Below, piece by piece: positions 1 to 8,656 of a stretch of DNA of 64,000 nucleotides (its first letter is position 1; the number at the start of each line of letters is the position of its first letter). The notes beneath the pieces were generated by a model that was not told where the DNA came from, did no database searches, and worked only from the letters and a program-made list of their open reading frames with translations. The position numbers were made by a program, and so were the translations under genes. Source of the stretch: Arthrobacter rhizophilus (GTDB taxonomy: Bacteria; Actinomycetota; Actinomycetes; Actinomycetales; Micrococcaceae); the NCBI RefSeq assembly GCF_026241105.1, contig NZ_JAPFFT010000021.1, positions 1 to 64,000 on the forward strand, written 5' to 3'.

Positions 1-183
1 GACACCCGCCAAGCCGCCCGACGCTACTTCAAAAACGACACCCACTCCATCGTCACCAAGGCCCTGCAGTTGCTCGCCCGCCGTGGCGAAGTGGACGCCC
101 AGGCTCCGGCCCAGGCAATCGAGAAGTACCGTCTTCTCGATGTCAACGCCGGAACCACCGGCGGCGCAGGCGGCGAAAGCTAA
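1..183 (+). CDS. aceE: Pyruvate dehydrogenase E1 component, C-terminal end (partial)
   Basis: The window opens inside a reading frame whose last 60 residues end at a TAA. The tail reads DTRQAARRYFKND, then a helix with LARRGEVD, then AIEKYRLLDVNAG. From memory this matches the extreme C-terminus of homodimeric AceE, the thiamine-diphosphate E1 subunit that decarboxylates pyruvate and passes acetyl groups to the E2 lipoyl domain. The position just upstream of a PucR regulator and fabD agrees with the actinobacterial order aceE - regulator - fab genes, which links acetyl-CoA supply to fatty acid synthesis. The catalytic domains lie outside the window, so the call depends on the tail and the context. 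Confidence 0.8.
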   Translation, partial: DTRQAARRYFKNDTHSIVTKALQLLARRGEVDAQAPAQAIEKYRLLDVNAGTTGGAGGES

Positions 184-217
184 GCCTCGAGCGAAGCGAA
201 TCAAAGTCATCAGGCCA

Positions 218-255
218 CGACGGCGGTCCACACCGAAAGGTGCGGGCCGCCGTCG
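218..255 (+). terminator. Probable intrinsic terminator after aceE
   Basis: A 17-bp stem with two mismatches closes on a GAAA tetraloop. The arms are CGACGGCGGTCCACACC and GGTGCGGGCCGCCGTCG, followed by GGCTTT. It starts 35 nt after the aceE stop and lies before the regulator gene, so it would end aceE transcripts. The T tract is weak, as is common in high-GC actinobacteria. Confidence 0.65.
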
Positions 256-373
256 GGCTTTAACAATCTCCGCACGGCGCTACACGGCCCGGCCACTCGC
301 GTGACCCACACCAAACGCAGTTGTAGCCTTCGCACAAATGGAGCTTCTGGATGATGCGCCGTATGCTCAAGGA

Positions 374-1618
374 ATGGCAGAGCCGATTCAAACCCCCGCG
401 AAACGCAAAGCGGCTGCGCGCGCGGTAACACCTGAAAAGGCGGAGACCTTGAAGCGGCTCCGCGCCAATGTAGGGCAACTGTCCACCACCACCATGCGCA
501 AGCTCGAGAAATCACTGCCTTGGTACAGCCGGTTGAGCTCCGACGAACGTTCAGCTCTGGGCTTGGTTGCCCAAAACGGAATCGCGGCTTTCGTGACGTG
601 GTACGAACGGCCCAGCTCACCGTCGTGGATCCTGACGGATGTCTTCGGAAATGCTCCCACCGAGCTGACGCGCTCCATCAGCCTGCAAAAAGCCCTCCAG
701 TTGATCCGGATCGTGGTTGAGGTAGTAGAGGACCAGGTGCCCGTGATCGCGCCTGAAGCCGATCAGCCTTCCTTGCGCGAAGCGGTCCTGCGCTACTCAC
801 GGGAGGTGGCTTTCGCGGCCGCGGACGTCTACGCCCGGGCCGCGGAATCGCGCGGTTCCTGGGACACCCGGCTCGAGGCCTTGATTGTCGACGCCATCCT
901 CCGCGGCGAGAACACCGATGCCCTTCGCTCACGCATTGCAGCCCTCGGCTGGAAGGCCCAGGAACGCTTCACTGTGATGGTGGGAAATTCGCCGTCGGAA
1001 CCGAGCGCAAGCTATGTGAGCGAGTTGCGCCGAACGGCCGGACGCTACGCAGAGGATGCTTTGGTTGGCATCCAGGGCGATCGCCTCATCCTTATTCTGG
1101 GAGGTGTTCAGGACCGTGATACTGCCTATTTGAAGCTCAGCGAACTATTCGCCCCGGGCGCGGTGGTCTATGGACCGGAGGCCGGCTCCCTGCTGGAGGC
1201 AAGCAGCTCTGCGCAAGCAGCCTTTGCGGGGCTCACCGCGGCCAAAGCTTGGCCCGCGGCTCCGCGACCGGTAGCCGCGGACGACTTGCTCCCGGAACGC
1301 GTAGTCTCCGGCGACGACGCCGCGCGCCGTTCCCTCATCAAGAACATCTACCGGCCACTGCTTGCCGCCTCCAACGGGCTCGTTGAGACACTGAGCACCT
1401 ATTTGGAACTCGGCCATTCCCTCGAAGCAACGGCCCGCGAGTTGTTCGTACATGCGAATACGGTGCGGTATCGCCTCAAGCGCGTCTGCGACGTCACAGG
1501 GTGGGATCCGCTCCTGCCCCGGGAGGCTTTTGTGCTCCAAACTGCCCTGGTTGTGGGCAGGCTTTCGGCTCAGCCGAAGGCGACGTCGGAGCGTCACGGT
1601 TCCCGATCCGCGGGTTGA
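374..1618 (+). CDS. fasR: PucR-family transcriptional regulator of fatty acid synthesis (FasR-like)
   Basis: A 414-residue protein. The C-terminus carries the PucR-type helix-turn-helix: LETLSTYLELGHSLEATA, then ELFVHANTVRYRLKRV at about residues 345-380. The N-terminal and middle parts resemble the sensor and GGDEF-like regions of PucR/CdaR proteins. Streptomyces FasR, a PucR-type activator, lies directly upstream of fabD-fabH-acpP-fabF, the arrangement seen here. I chose ATG 374 (MAEPIQTP); an in-frame ATG at 338 would add 12 residues. It probably binds the fabD promoter, and a palindrome at 1623-1639 is a candidate site. The regulatory role is inferred from synteny and family. Confidence 0.85.
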   Translation: MAEPIQTPAKRKAAARAVTPEKAETLKRLRANVGQLSTTTMRKLEKSLPWYSRLSSDERSALGLVAQNGIAAFVTWYERPSSPSWILTDVFGNAPTELTRSISLQKALQLIRIVVEVVEDQVPVIAPEADQPSLREAVLRYSREVAFAAADVYARAAESRGSWDTRLEALIVDAILRGENTDALRSRIAALGWKAQERFTVMVGNSPSEPSASYVSELRRTAGRYAEDALVGIQGDRLILILGGVQDRDTAYLKLSELFAPGAVVYGPEAGSLLEASSSAQAAFAGLTAAKAWPAAPRPVAADDLLPERVVSGDDAARRSLIKNIYRPLLAASNGLVETLSTYLELGHSLEATARELFVHANTVRYRLKRVCDVTGWDPLLPREAFVLQTALVVGRLSAQPKATSERHGSRSAG

Positions 1619-1622
1619 ACCG

Positions 1623-1639
1623 TTGTAGACTTCCTACAA
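1623..1639. promoter_or_regulatory. Candidate operator upstream of fabD
   Basis: A perfect dyad TTGTAG-N5-CTACAA lies in the 88-nt gap between the PucR regulator and fabD, about 70 nt before the fabD start. The dyad and the neighbouring regulator suggest an autoregulatory or fab-operon control site. No binding consensus was checked. Confidence 0.4.
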
Positions 1640-1706
1640 ACTGACCCAGTGAGCTTGGTGTACGCAAACACCAGTAGTTCGCGCGGCAATTTGGAAAGCT
1701 GGTTAC

Positions 1707-2636
1707 GTGCTTGCAATCGTCTGCCCTGGACAGGGCTCCCAGACCCCTGGATTTTTGGCCCCTTGGCTGGAGCTCCCTTCCGTAGAGGGCCATTTGGCCT
1801 CCCTGAGCGAAATCGCAGGCATCGACCTCAAGGCCCACGGCACCACCTCCGATGAGGAAACCATCAAGGACACCGCTATTGCGCAGCCCTTGATCGTCGC
1901 CGCCGGACTTGTGGCAGCGAAGTCGCTGTTCGACGTCGAACTCAGCACCCTTCCAGTCGTTTTGGCCGGGCACTCGGTCGGTGAGATCACTGCCGCGGCA
2001 CTTGCGGGTGTCCTCAGCGAGGAAGAAGCCATGACGTTCGTCCGAGAGCGGGCCAACAACATGGCGGCCGCCGCCGCCGTCACCCCCACCGGGATGAGCG
2101 CCGTCGTCGGCGGGGACCCGGCTGAGGTTCTTTCTGCGATTGCGGCCGCGGGCGCAACTCCCGCGAACGTCAACGGCGCCGGGCAAACCGTTGCCGCGGG
2201 CACCTTCGAACAACTTCAGGCCCTCGCTGACAACCCGCCGGCCAAGGCCAGGGTCATCCCACTGAAGGTCGCCGGGGCGTTCCACACCTCCCACATGGCC
2301 CCGGCCGTGAAGGCGCTTGAAGCACTCCGGCCTTCGCTCAAGCCGCAGGCCCCCACGGTTCCCTTGCTCTCGAACTTCGACGGCCAGGAAGTGACGGACG
2401 GCGGCGCCGCCGTCGAGAGCCTGATCGCCCAGGTCTCGCGCCCGGTTCGCTGGGATCTCTGCATGGAGAACCTGGTCCAGCGAGGCGTCACCGGACTCAT
2501 CGAACTGGCGCCGGCCGGCACTCTGGCAGGGCTCGCCAAGCGCGGCATGCCGGGCGTCAAAACCGTTGCTGTCAAGACCCCGGACGACTTGTCCGCGGCA
2601 CTTGCCCTTTTCGCGGAACTGGAGGGAGAAGCATGA
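1707..2636 (+). CDS. fabD: Malonyl-CoA:ACP transacylase
   Basis: A 309-residue FabD that transfers malonyl from CoA to ACP to supply FAS-II elongation. The start GQGSQ motif is at residues 8-12. The nucleophile elbow GHSVGE has Ser90, and GAFHTSHM further on carries the catalytic-histidine region. Translation starts at GTG (1707). The stop overlaps the fabH start by four bases (ATGA), which implies translational coupling. It is the first of four consecutive FAS-II genes. Confidence 0.96.
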   Translation: MLAIVCPGQGSQTPGFLAPWLELPSVEGHLASLSEIAGIDLKAHGTTSDEETIKDTAIAQPLIVAAGLVAAKSLFDVELSTLPVVLAGHSVGEITAAALAGVLSEEEAMTFVRERANNMAAAAAVTPTGMSAVVGGDPAEVLSAIAAAGATPANVNGAGQTVAAGTFEQLQALADNPPAKARVIPLKVAGAFHTSHMAPAVKALEALRPSLKPQAPTVPLLSNFDGQEVTDGGAAVESLIAQVSRPVRWDLCMENLVQRGVTGLIELAPAGTLAGLAKRGMPGVKTVAVKTPDDLSAALALFAELEGEA

Positions 2637-3694
2637 GCGCCCCAGTACTCAAGCAGGCGCGGGCCCGCGACTACTCACGCATCGCAGGCATCGGGGCATA
2701 CCGCCCGGACATCATCGTCACCAATGACGACGTCTGCCAGTGGATCGACTCCTCGGACGAATGGATCCGCCAGCGCACCGGAATCGTGACCCGTCACCGT
2801 GCGGCGGCCAATGTCAGCGTCATCGATATGGCCGAGGGAGCCGCCCGCGAGGCGCTCAAGCGAGCGGGCATCGAGGCTTCGCAGCTGGGCGCCGTGATTG
2901 TTTCCACCGTTACGCACCCGTATGCCACACCGTCCGCAGCTGCCGCGCTCACCGACCGCCTGGGCGCAACGCCGGCACCGGCGTTCGACATCTCCGCGGC
3001 TTGCGCGGGCTACTGCTACGGCATTGCCCAGGGCGATGCCCTGGTCCGCTCGGGCGCAGCAGAATACGTTTTGGTGGTAGGCGCCGAAAAGCTCTCGGAC
3101 GTCATCGACAACCACGAGCGAACCATCTCCTTCCTCCTCGGCGACGGAGCCGGCGCAGTGGTCATCGGTCCGTCCGAGACGCCCGGCATTGCCCCTTCCG
3201 TCTGGGGGTCGGATGGAAGCAAGTGGAACGCGATCGGCATGACGCATTCCCTCGACGACGTCCGCACCCTTGGCGAGACTGCTCGCCATTCGGATGAATC
3301 CGATGATCAGGCCATTATTTCCGCGGCACAGGATGTTTGGCCGACGCTCCGCCAGGACGGCCAAACGGTCTTCCGCTGGGCTGTCTGGGAAATGGCGAAG
3401 GTTGCCCAGCAAGCCCTCGACGCCGCCGGGATAGAAGCCTCGGACCTTGCGGCCTTTGTCCCCCACCAAGCGAACATGCGGATCATCGATGAGATGGTCA
3501 AGAAGCTCAAGCTCCCTGAGACCGTTGTGGTTGCGCGGGATATCGCGGATGCCGGCAACACCTCTGCCGCTTCCATTCCGCTGGCCACGCACCGTCTTTT
3601 GCAGGAGAACCCCGGACTCAGCGGCGGCCTCTCCTTGCAGATCGGGTTCGGTGCCGGCCTGGTCTTTGGTGCCCAGGTAATCGTTCTTCCCTAG
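2633..3694 (+). CDS. fabH: Beta-ketoacyl-ACP synthase III
   Basis: A 353-residue KAS III that condenses acyl-CoA primers with malonyl-ACP, the first step of FAS-II. The triad is complete: Cys124 in SAACAGYCYG, His278 in HQAN and Asn309 in GNTSAAS. In actinobacteria this enzyme usually prefers branched short-chain primers, which fits an iso/anteiso membrane; this is family knowledge and is not visible here. It overlaps fabD by four bases. A 107-nt gap separates it from acpP. Confidence 0.96.
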   Translation: MSAPVLKQARARDYSRIAGIGAYRPDIIVTNDDVCQWIDSSDEWIRQRTGIVTRHRAAANVSVIDMAEGAAREALKRAGIEASQLGAVIVSTVTHPYATPSAAAALTDRLGATPAPAFDISAACAGYCYGIAQGDALVRSGAAEYVLVVGAEKLSDVIDNHERTISFLLGDGAGAVVIGPSETPGIAPSVWGSDGSKWNAIGMTHSLDDVRTLGETARHSDESDDQAIISAAQDVWPTLRQDGQTVFRWAVWEMAKVAQQALDAAGIEASDLAAFVPHQANMRIIDEMVKKLKLPETVVVARDIADAGNTSAASIPLATHRLLQENPGLSGGLSLQIGFGAGLVFGAQVIVLP

Positions 3695-3801
3695 TTTCGA
3701 CTGCTTCACCCCCAATTGAATAGTTCTTTGAAACCCAAACCGTATCCGCGGTTTGCCCCCATTTCCGGCAGCAGCCGGCACAACAAGAAAAGGAGCCAAC
3801 A

Positions 3802-4047
3802 ATGGCTAGCAACGAAGAAATCCTGGCCGGCCTGGCTGAAATCGTGAACGAAGAGACCGGCCTCGCCACCGACGCCGTCGAGCTGGACAAGTCCTTCACC
3901 GAGGACCTGGACATCGACTCCATCTCCATGATGACCATCGTGGTCAACGCTGAAGAGAAGTTCGGCGTCCGCATCCCGGACGAAGAGGTCAAGAACCTGA
4001 AGACCGTCGGCGACGCCGTCAACTTCATCTCGAACGCACAGGCCTAG
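3802..4047 (+). CDS. acpP: Acyl carrier protein
   Basis: An 81-residue acidic ACP. The phosphopantetheine site is Ser40 in DLDIDSISMMT, followed by the helix II/III region (EEKFGVRIPDEE). An AAAAGGAG ribosome-binding site sits just before the ATG. It carries growing acyl chains between FabD, FabH and FabF. A hairpin at 4061-4104 separates it from fabF, which would let acpP be transcribed above its neighbours. Confidence 0.97.
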   Translation: MASNEEILAGLAEIVNEETGLATDAVELDKSFTEDLDIDSISMMTIVVNAEEKFGVRIPDEEVKNLKTVGDAVNFISNAQA

Positions 4048-4060
4048 CCTGGCCTCAACT

Positions 4061-4104
4061 GTGCCGGACTTCGGGTGCGTCCTGTTGCATCCGAAGCCCG
4101 GCAC
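4061..4104 (+). terminator. Hairpin between acpP and fabF (attenuator-like)
   Basis: Arms GTGCCGGACTTCGG and CCGAAGCCCGGCAC pair with one mismatch, and the loop is followed by GGCTGCTTTAT. It begins 14 nt after the acpP stop. A partial terminator here would raise acpP mRNA relative to fabF. The T tract is weak, so it could instead be a 3'-stabilising stem. Confidence 0.5.
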
Positions 4105-4187
4105 GGCTGCTTTATCTCCTAGAGTTTTTTCCTGCCGCCCCAGTGAGAACAGCGCTTGGGTTGGCTGATCCGACAGAGAGTGATCGC

Positions 4188-5423
4188 ATGGCACGCAAAG
4201 TAGTCATAACCGGTCTGGGCGCTACAACGCCCATCGGCGGCGACGTCCCCACGATGTGGAAGAACGCGCTCAAAGGGGTCTCCGGTGCCCACACACTCGA
4301 GGACGAGTGGGTTGCCAAGTATGACCTTCCGGTCCACTTTGCCGCCCGGTGCTCGACGCCGGCCCTCGAGGTTCTGAGCCGCGTTGAAGCCAAGCGCATG
4401 GACCCGTCCACGCAGTTCGGTGTCATCGCCGCCCGCGAGGCCTGGGCGGATTCCGGCATCACCGAAATCGACCACGACCGCCTTGCCGTGGCTTTTGCCA
4501 CAGGCATCGGTGGCGTCTGGACGCTCCTGGATGCTTGGGACACACTGAGGGAAAAGGGACCCCGCCGGGTTCTTCCCATGACGGTCCCGATGCTCATGCC
4601 GAACGGCGTCGCCGCTGCGGTCAGCCTTGACCTCGGCGCCCGCGCCGGTGCGCACACCCCGGTTTCTGCTTGCGCATCCGGCACCGAAGCCATGCACCTC
4701 GGCCTGGAGCTCATCCGCTCGGGCAAGGCCGACGTCGTCGTCTGCGGTGGCGCAGAAGCCGCCATCCACCCGATGCCCCTCGCCGCGTTCTCCTCGATGC
4801 AGGCACTCTCCCGCCGTAATGACGATCCCGAGCACGCTTCGCGGCCATATGACCGCGACCGCGACGGCTTTGTCATGGGTGAAGGAGCGGGCGCCCTGGT
4901 CCTGGAAGCCGAAGAGCACGCGATCGCCCGCGGTGCGCGCATCTACGCTGAGCTCGCCGGCACTTCGGTCACGGCGGACGCCTACCACATCACGGCACCG
5001 GACCCGGAGGGCCTGGGCGCTACCCGCGCTTTGAAGGCTGCCATGTTCGATGGCCGCATTCAGGCCGAGGACGTCGTGCACGTCAACGCCCACGCCACCT
5101 CGACGCCCGTCGGTGACAAGCCCGAGTACACGGCGCTCCGTGCCGCACTGGGCGCCCACGTCGACAATGTGGCGGTCTCTGCCACCAAGTCGCAGATGGG
5201 CCACCTGTTGGGTGCCTCTGGGGCCGTGGAAGCCGTACTGACGGTGCTCGCGGTCTACGAACGCCAGGCTCCGTTGACCATCAACCTCGAAAACCAGGAT
5301 CCGGAGATCCCGCTCGACGTCGTCACTTCTGCACGCAAGCTGCCTGCCGGTGACATCGTTGCGTTGAGCAACTCCTTCGGCTTCGGCGGCCACAACGCCG
5401 TCATCGCCGTCCGCAACGTCTGA
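4188..5423 (+). CDS. fabF: Beta-ketoacyl-ACP synthase II
   Basis: A 411-residue KAS II that elongates acyl-ACP with malonyl-ACP. The active site is Cys162 (VSACASGTEAMH), His302 (NAHATSTPVGD) and His339 (KSQMGHLLGASG), with the C-terminal glycine-rich FGFGGHN. I chose ATG 4188 (MARKVVITGLG), the family's usual N-terminus; a GTG at 4143 would add 15 residues with no family support. It ends the FAS-II cluster, and a strong hairpin follows. Confidence 0.96.
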   Translation: MARKVVITGLGATTPIGGDVPTMWKNALKGVSGAHTLEDEWVAKYDLPVHFAARCSTPALEVLSRVEAKRMDPSTQFGVIAAREAWADSGITEIDHDRLAVAFATGIGGVWTLLDAWDTLREKGPRRVLPMTVPMLMPNGVAAAVSLDLGARAGAHTPVSACASGTEAMHLGLELIRSGKADVVVCGGAEAAIHPMPLAAFSSMQALSRRNDDPEHASRPYDRDRDGFVMGEGAGALVLEAEEHAIARGARIYAELAGTSVTADAYHITAPDPEGLGATRALKAAMFDGRIQAEDVVHVNAHATSTPVGDKPEYTALRAALGAHVDNVAVSATKSQMGHLLGASGAVEAVLTVLAVYERQAPLTINLENQDPEIPLDVVTSARKLPAGDIVALSNSFGFGGHNAVIAVRNV

Positions 5424-5458
5424 CAGCTTCCTGCCAGTTCGGCGCACAACCGGTGCAC

Positions 5459-5494
5459 AAGAGGAGGGCCCCACCACGGTGGGGCCCTCCTCTT
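5459..5494. terminator. Bidirectional intrinsic terminator between fabF and the DUF3145 gene
   Basis: A near-perfect 17-bp stem (AAGAGGAGGGCCCCACC and its complement) with a minimal loop lies between the convergent genes. T-rich flanks on both sides let it act in either direction. Confidence 0.85.
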
Positions 5495-5527
5495 TGCTAT
5501 GGAAATGCCGTCTTTGCTCCTTCGCGG

Positions 5528-5568
5528 CGGGGCTTAGCTGCGGAGCTTAGCCGGCGGAGCTTAGCCGA
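5528..5568. repeat. Tandem repeat, about three 13-14 nt units, across the DUF3145 stop codon
   Basis: The units CGGGGCTTAGCTG, CGGAGCTTAGCCGG and CGGAGCTTAGCCGA are adjacent. Each contains TTAG, and the third holds the gene's real stop (minus-strand TAA). This looks like short slippage duplication at a 3' end. Confidence 0.8.
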
Positions 5569-6064
5569 CCTGGTGGAGCCAGCGGACAGGTGCGCCTTCG
5601 GCAGCGTGGCGGAAAGGCTCGAGTTCTTCGTCCCAAGCCTCGCCGAGCGCCAGGGAAAGCTCGTGGTAAACAGCCGCAGGGTCCCCTGCCGCCGACTCAT
5701 AGGCGTAGCGAATGCGGTCCTCGGTCACCATGATGTTGCCGTGGACATCCGTGACGGCATGGAAAATGCCGAGCTCCGGCGTGTGGGACCAACGCGCACC
5801 GTCCACGCCTTGGCTGGGCTCCTCGGTGACTTCGTAGCGAAGGTGCGCCCACCCACGCAAGGCCGACGCCAGTTGCGCGCCTGTACCCGGGACTCCTGCC
5901 CATGACAATTCGGCGCGGAACATTCCGGGCGCGGCCGGTTGAGGGGTCCACTCTAGATCGGTCCGCTTGTCAACGACCGATCCGATGGCCCACTCGACGT
6001 GAGGGCACAACGCGGTAGGGGCCGAGTGCACAAACAAGACACCGCGGGTTGTTGCAACAGACAT
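5561..6064 (-). CDS. DUF3145 family protein
   Basis: A 167-residue protein of unknown function that I recognise as DUF3145, an actinobacteria-restricted family often found beside the fab cluster. Visible features are RGVLFVHSAPTALCPHVEWA at the N-terminus, a central WAHLRYEV segment and a C-terminal WLHQVG. No catalytic motif, signal peptide or membrane segment is evident, so it is probably cytoplasmic. I chose ATG 6064, which is preceded by GGAGGATGG; an ATG 12 nt upstream lies at that binding site itself. It converges on fabF. Confidence 0.85.
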   Translation of the reverse strand: MSVATTRGVLFVHSAPTALCPHVEWAIGSVVDKRTDLEWTPQPAAPGMFRAELSWAGVPGTGAQLASALRGWAHLRYEVTEEPSQGVDGARWSHTPELGIFHAVTDVHGNIMVTEDRIRYAYESAAGDPAAVYHELSLALGEAWDEELEPFRHAAEGAPVRWLHQVG

Positions 6065-6336
6065 TCCATCCTCCATAGCTGTAGGTACGTCTTCCCCAAC
6101 GACCTCTGCCTGGATGAAAAGTTTGCTGCGCGCGTGCCGCGCTGTTCCGGTTTCCCTAGCTTTCTATGATTTTTTCCGCAACGGAAAAACATTCAAGTTG
6201 AAGTTGAAAGTTCCCCGACATTGCTTTCATTTTGCCGTACGGACCGGAATTACGCCAGTGCGATTCCCGGATACACCGATTTCGCCTCTGCAGGGGCTCT
6301 TCAGACCGCTGCAGGGTTTCTCCAGACGGCGTTCTT

Positions 6337-7302
6337 TTAGGCACGCGGATGGGCCTGTTGATAGCTCTTGCGGAGCCGGTCCACCGACACGTGAGTGTAG
6401 ATCTGGGTTGTTGCGAGACTACTGTGTCCAAGTATCTCCTGGACTGCGCGCAGATCCGCACCGCCGTCCAACAAATGGGTGGCAGCGGTGTGGCGCAGGG
6501 CGTGGGGCCCTGTTGCAGCGGTATCCCCAAGCTCCGCCAGGAGGTCATTGACCACGCTGCGTGCCTGGCGTTGGTCGACCCGGTTGCCCCTCGAACTGAG
6601 AAACAGGGCCGGCCCGCTCCGCTCGGTAACCAGCCGCGGACGGCCGCGACGGAGCCAGTCGTCGACGGCGAGCGCAGCCGGGACCCCGTAAGGGACAGTA
6701 CGTTCCTTGTTGCCTTTGCCGAGCACGCGAAGGGTCCGACGATCGGGGTCGAGATCGTCGATGTCGAGGCCGGCCAGTTCGCCAACACGGATTCCCGTGG
6801 CGTAGAGCAGTTCGACGACGGCACGGTTACGCAGCGGCATCGGGGAACCATCCGCGGCCGCCTCGGTGAGGTTTTCGAAGATCCTGGCGACTTGCTGTTG
6901 GTGAAGCACTCCGGGAAGAGTCCGATCTCGCTTGGGGGCTTGGAGGCGAAGGGCCGGGTCCGATGCAATCAGTTCCTCCCTCAAAGCCCAAGAGGTGAAT
7001 GCCCGGGCGGTGGCGGCATGCCGTGCCAGAGTCGCTCTCGAGCTGCCAGCTTCGCTTTGTGCACCCAGCCAGCGACGTAATGTGCCAAGTTCCAGAGCCG
7101 CGAGCTCCCCCACGCCCTCCGCGGCGGCAAAGCACAGTAAGTTCTCGACGTCTGCGATGTACGCCCTCACAGTGTGGGCCGATCTGGCCCGTTCGCCCTC
7201 CAGGTAACGCCGGAAGTCCTGAACAGACCCGGCGAGTGCTGCGGGGAGCGGTTTCTCTTGCACCTCTCCACTGTGCCAGCCGAGGGGCTGTGAGGGTGGC
7301 AT
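6337..7302 (-). CDS. xerC: Tyrosine recombinase XerC
   Basis: A site-specific recombinase of about 321 residues with the XerC/D layout. The N-terminal SAM-like domain includes RSAHTVRAYIADVENLL. The catalytic domain has Arg in TGIRVGELAGL, Lys in GKGNKERTVP, HALRHTAATHLL (HxxR), and LGHSSLATTQIYTHV with the second His and the nucleophilic Tyr. It resolves chromosome dimers at dif with XerD. It sits next to dprA in a conserved housekeeping context, so it is not a phage integrase. The start is uncertain: ATG 7302 (MPPSQPLG) was chosen, and GTG or ATG alternatives exist nearby. Confidence 0.9.
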   Translation of the reverse strand: MPPSQPLGWHSGEVQEKPLPAALAGSVQDFRRYLEGERARSAHTVRAYIADVENLLCFAAAEGVGELAALELGTLRRWLGAQSEAGSSRATLARHAATARAFTSWALREELIASDPALRLQAPKRDRTLPGVLHQQQVARIFENLTEAAADGSPMPLRNRAVVELLYATGIRVGELAGLDIDDLDPDRRTLRVLGKGNKERTVPYGVPAALAVDDWLRRGRPRLVTERSGPALFLSSRGNRVDQRQARSVVNDLLAELGDTAATGPHALRHTAATHLLDGGADLRAVQEILGHSSLATTQIYTHVSVDRLRKSYQQAHPRA

Positions 7303-7376
7303 CGCCACGTTCTGAGCCGAGAGGGAGATTCGGGTCGGCCGGATCCCGCTAAGCCCGCACCGCCTCGACCGTTTGC

Positions 7377-8645
7377 TCACCCCCGATTCCCTGACCTCTT
7401 CCAGGCGCCGCGCTCCGATGCTGCCAGTCCCAGCAATCCAAGCCGTCCAAGCCCTGCCCGCACCGACTCCGGGCTGAGTCCCGCAACCACGGCGAGCTTC
7501 TCCACTGAGCTAGTTGAACGGACTGGTAGGGCATCCAGCAGGATAAGGTCCTCAAGCGTGAGCCCGTCATGATCGGAAGGATCCGTTTCCTTGTCCTCGG
7601 CGAGCGCTTCACCGCTGGACCCGGCCAGTTCGGCAATCTCGCCGATATCCGTGACGCAAACAGCCCCGCCGTCCCTCAGAAGCCGGTGGCAGCCCGCCGA
7701 GTTGGCACTGTGGATGGATCCCGGAACCGCCGCGACGGCCCTGCCTATGGATTCGGCATGATGGGCAGTATTCAGCGCGCCCGAACGCCAGCGTGCCTCC
7801 ACCACAACCGTCACACCCGCCAAGGCGGCGATAATTCTGTTGCGCTGGAGGAACCGGTAGCGAGTGGGCGCCGAACCTGGGGGAACCTCTGCGATGACCG
7901 TACCCTGGTTTGCCACGGCCCGCAGCAAATCCTCATTCCCGGACGGATAATACCTGTCCACTCCCCCGGCCATCACCGCGATGGTCGGCATGTGGTTGGT
8001 ACCCCCGGTGAGCGCCCCACGATGGGCATGGGCATCTATTCCGTACGCACCTCCCGATACGACGGTATAGCCGCGCTGGCCCAACCCATACGCGAAGTCA
8101 CCCGTGACTGAGGCCCCGTAACTCGTGCTGTCCCGTGAGCCGACAAGGGCCACGACGCGCCGCAGGGGTGGGAACTCCAATTCGTGTCCACGCCACCACA
8201 AGCACAATGGTTCGTGCAGGCCAAGGTCGGCCAACTGGGATGGCCACATCGGGTCGCCCGGGATGATCATGCGGCCACCCAGGCGCTGCATCGTGGCAAG
8301 ATCCCGTTCGGGTGCCAGATCCGGGATCCTAGGCGCCCACCGACGCAGCGCGGAGGCCAATCCGGTCCATGCTGCGGAAACCCCGTTGTCGCCAAGCAAG
8401 GAAGCCACTTCCTGCTCAAGCTCAGGACCAGGCGCGAGCCCCCCGGTGGCTATCCTGAGAGCATCAACGGCTCCCGCGGCTTGCACCAACGCGAGTCCGG
8501 CCGCGTCCTGAGGCTCCATCAGCCTCGACAGCGCGGCCCGGGCCGGGCGTTCTTTCGACCGGTTCGGGCTTCCGATTCCATGCAAGGACGGAGCTGCGTC
8601 CGAGGGGGGCGTTTCGCATAGCGGCTGCGGGTGGTTCTCAGTCAT
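7377..8645 (-). CDS. dprA: DNA-processing protein DprA
   Basis: A 422-residue DprA/Smf protein, which loads RecA on incoming single-stranded DNA during transformation. The Rossmann-like core is visible: VALVGSRDSTSYG, VVSGGAYGIDAHAHRGAL, FLQRNRIIAALAGVTVVVEA and a closing AVPGSI. The C-terminus (LEDLILLDALPV onward) resembles the winged-helix extension. The start is ATG 8645, set by AAAGGA six bases upstream, eleven bases after the yifB stop. The yifB-dprA pair is a recurrent competence/recombination neighbourhood. Confidence 0.94.
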   Translation of the reverse strand: MTENHPQPLCETPPSDAAPSLHGIGSPNRSKERPARAALSRLMEPQDAAGLALVQAAGAVDALRIATGGLAPGPELEQEVASLLGDNGVSAAWTGLASALRRWAPRIPDLAPERDLATMQRLGGRMIIPGDPMWPSQLADLGLHEPLCLWWRGHELEFPPLRRVVALVGSRDSTSYGASVTGDFAYGLGQRGYTVVSGGAYGIDAHAHRGALTGGTNHMPTIAVMAGGVDRYYPSGNEDLLRAVANQGTVIAEVPPGSAPTRYRFLQRNRIIAALAGVTVVVEARWRSGALNTAHHAESIGRAVAAVPGSIHSANSAGCHRLLRDGGAVCVTDIGEIAELAGSSGEALAEDKETDPSDHDGLTLEDLILLDALPVRSTSSVEKLAVVAGLSPESVRAGLGRLGLLGLAASERGAWKRSGNRG

Positions 8646-8656
8646 AGCGTGTCCTT

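Noticed and set aside
6337..7302. XerC as a sign of an integrated element
   Set aside because: It has XerC architecture and a conserved dprA neighbourhood, with no attachment repeats or phage genes around it.
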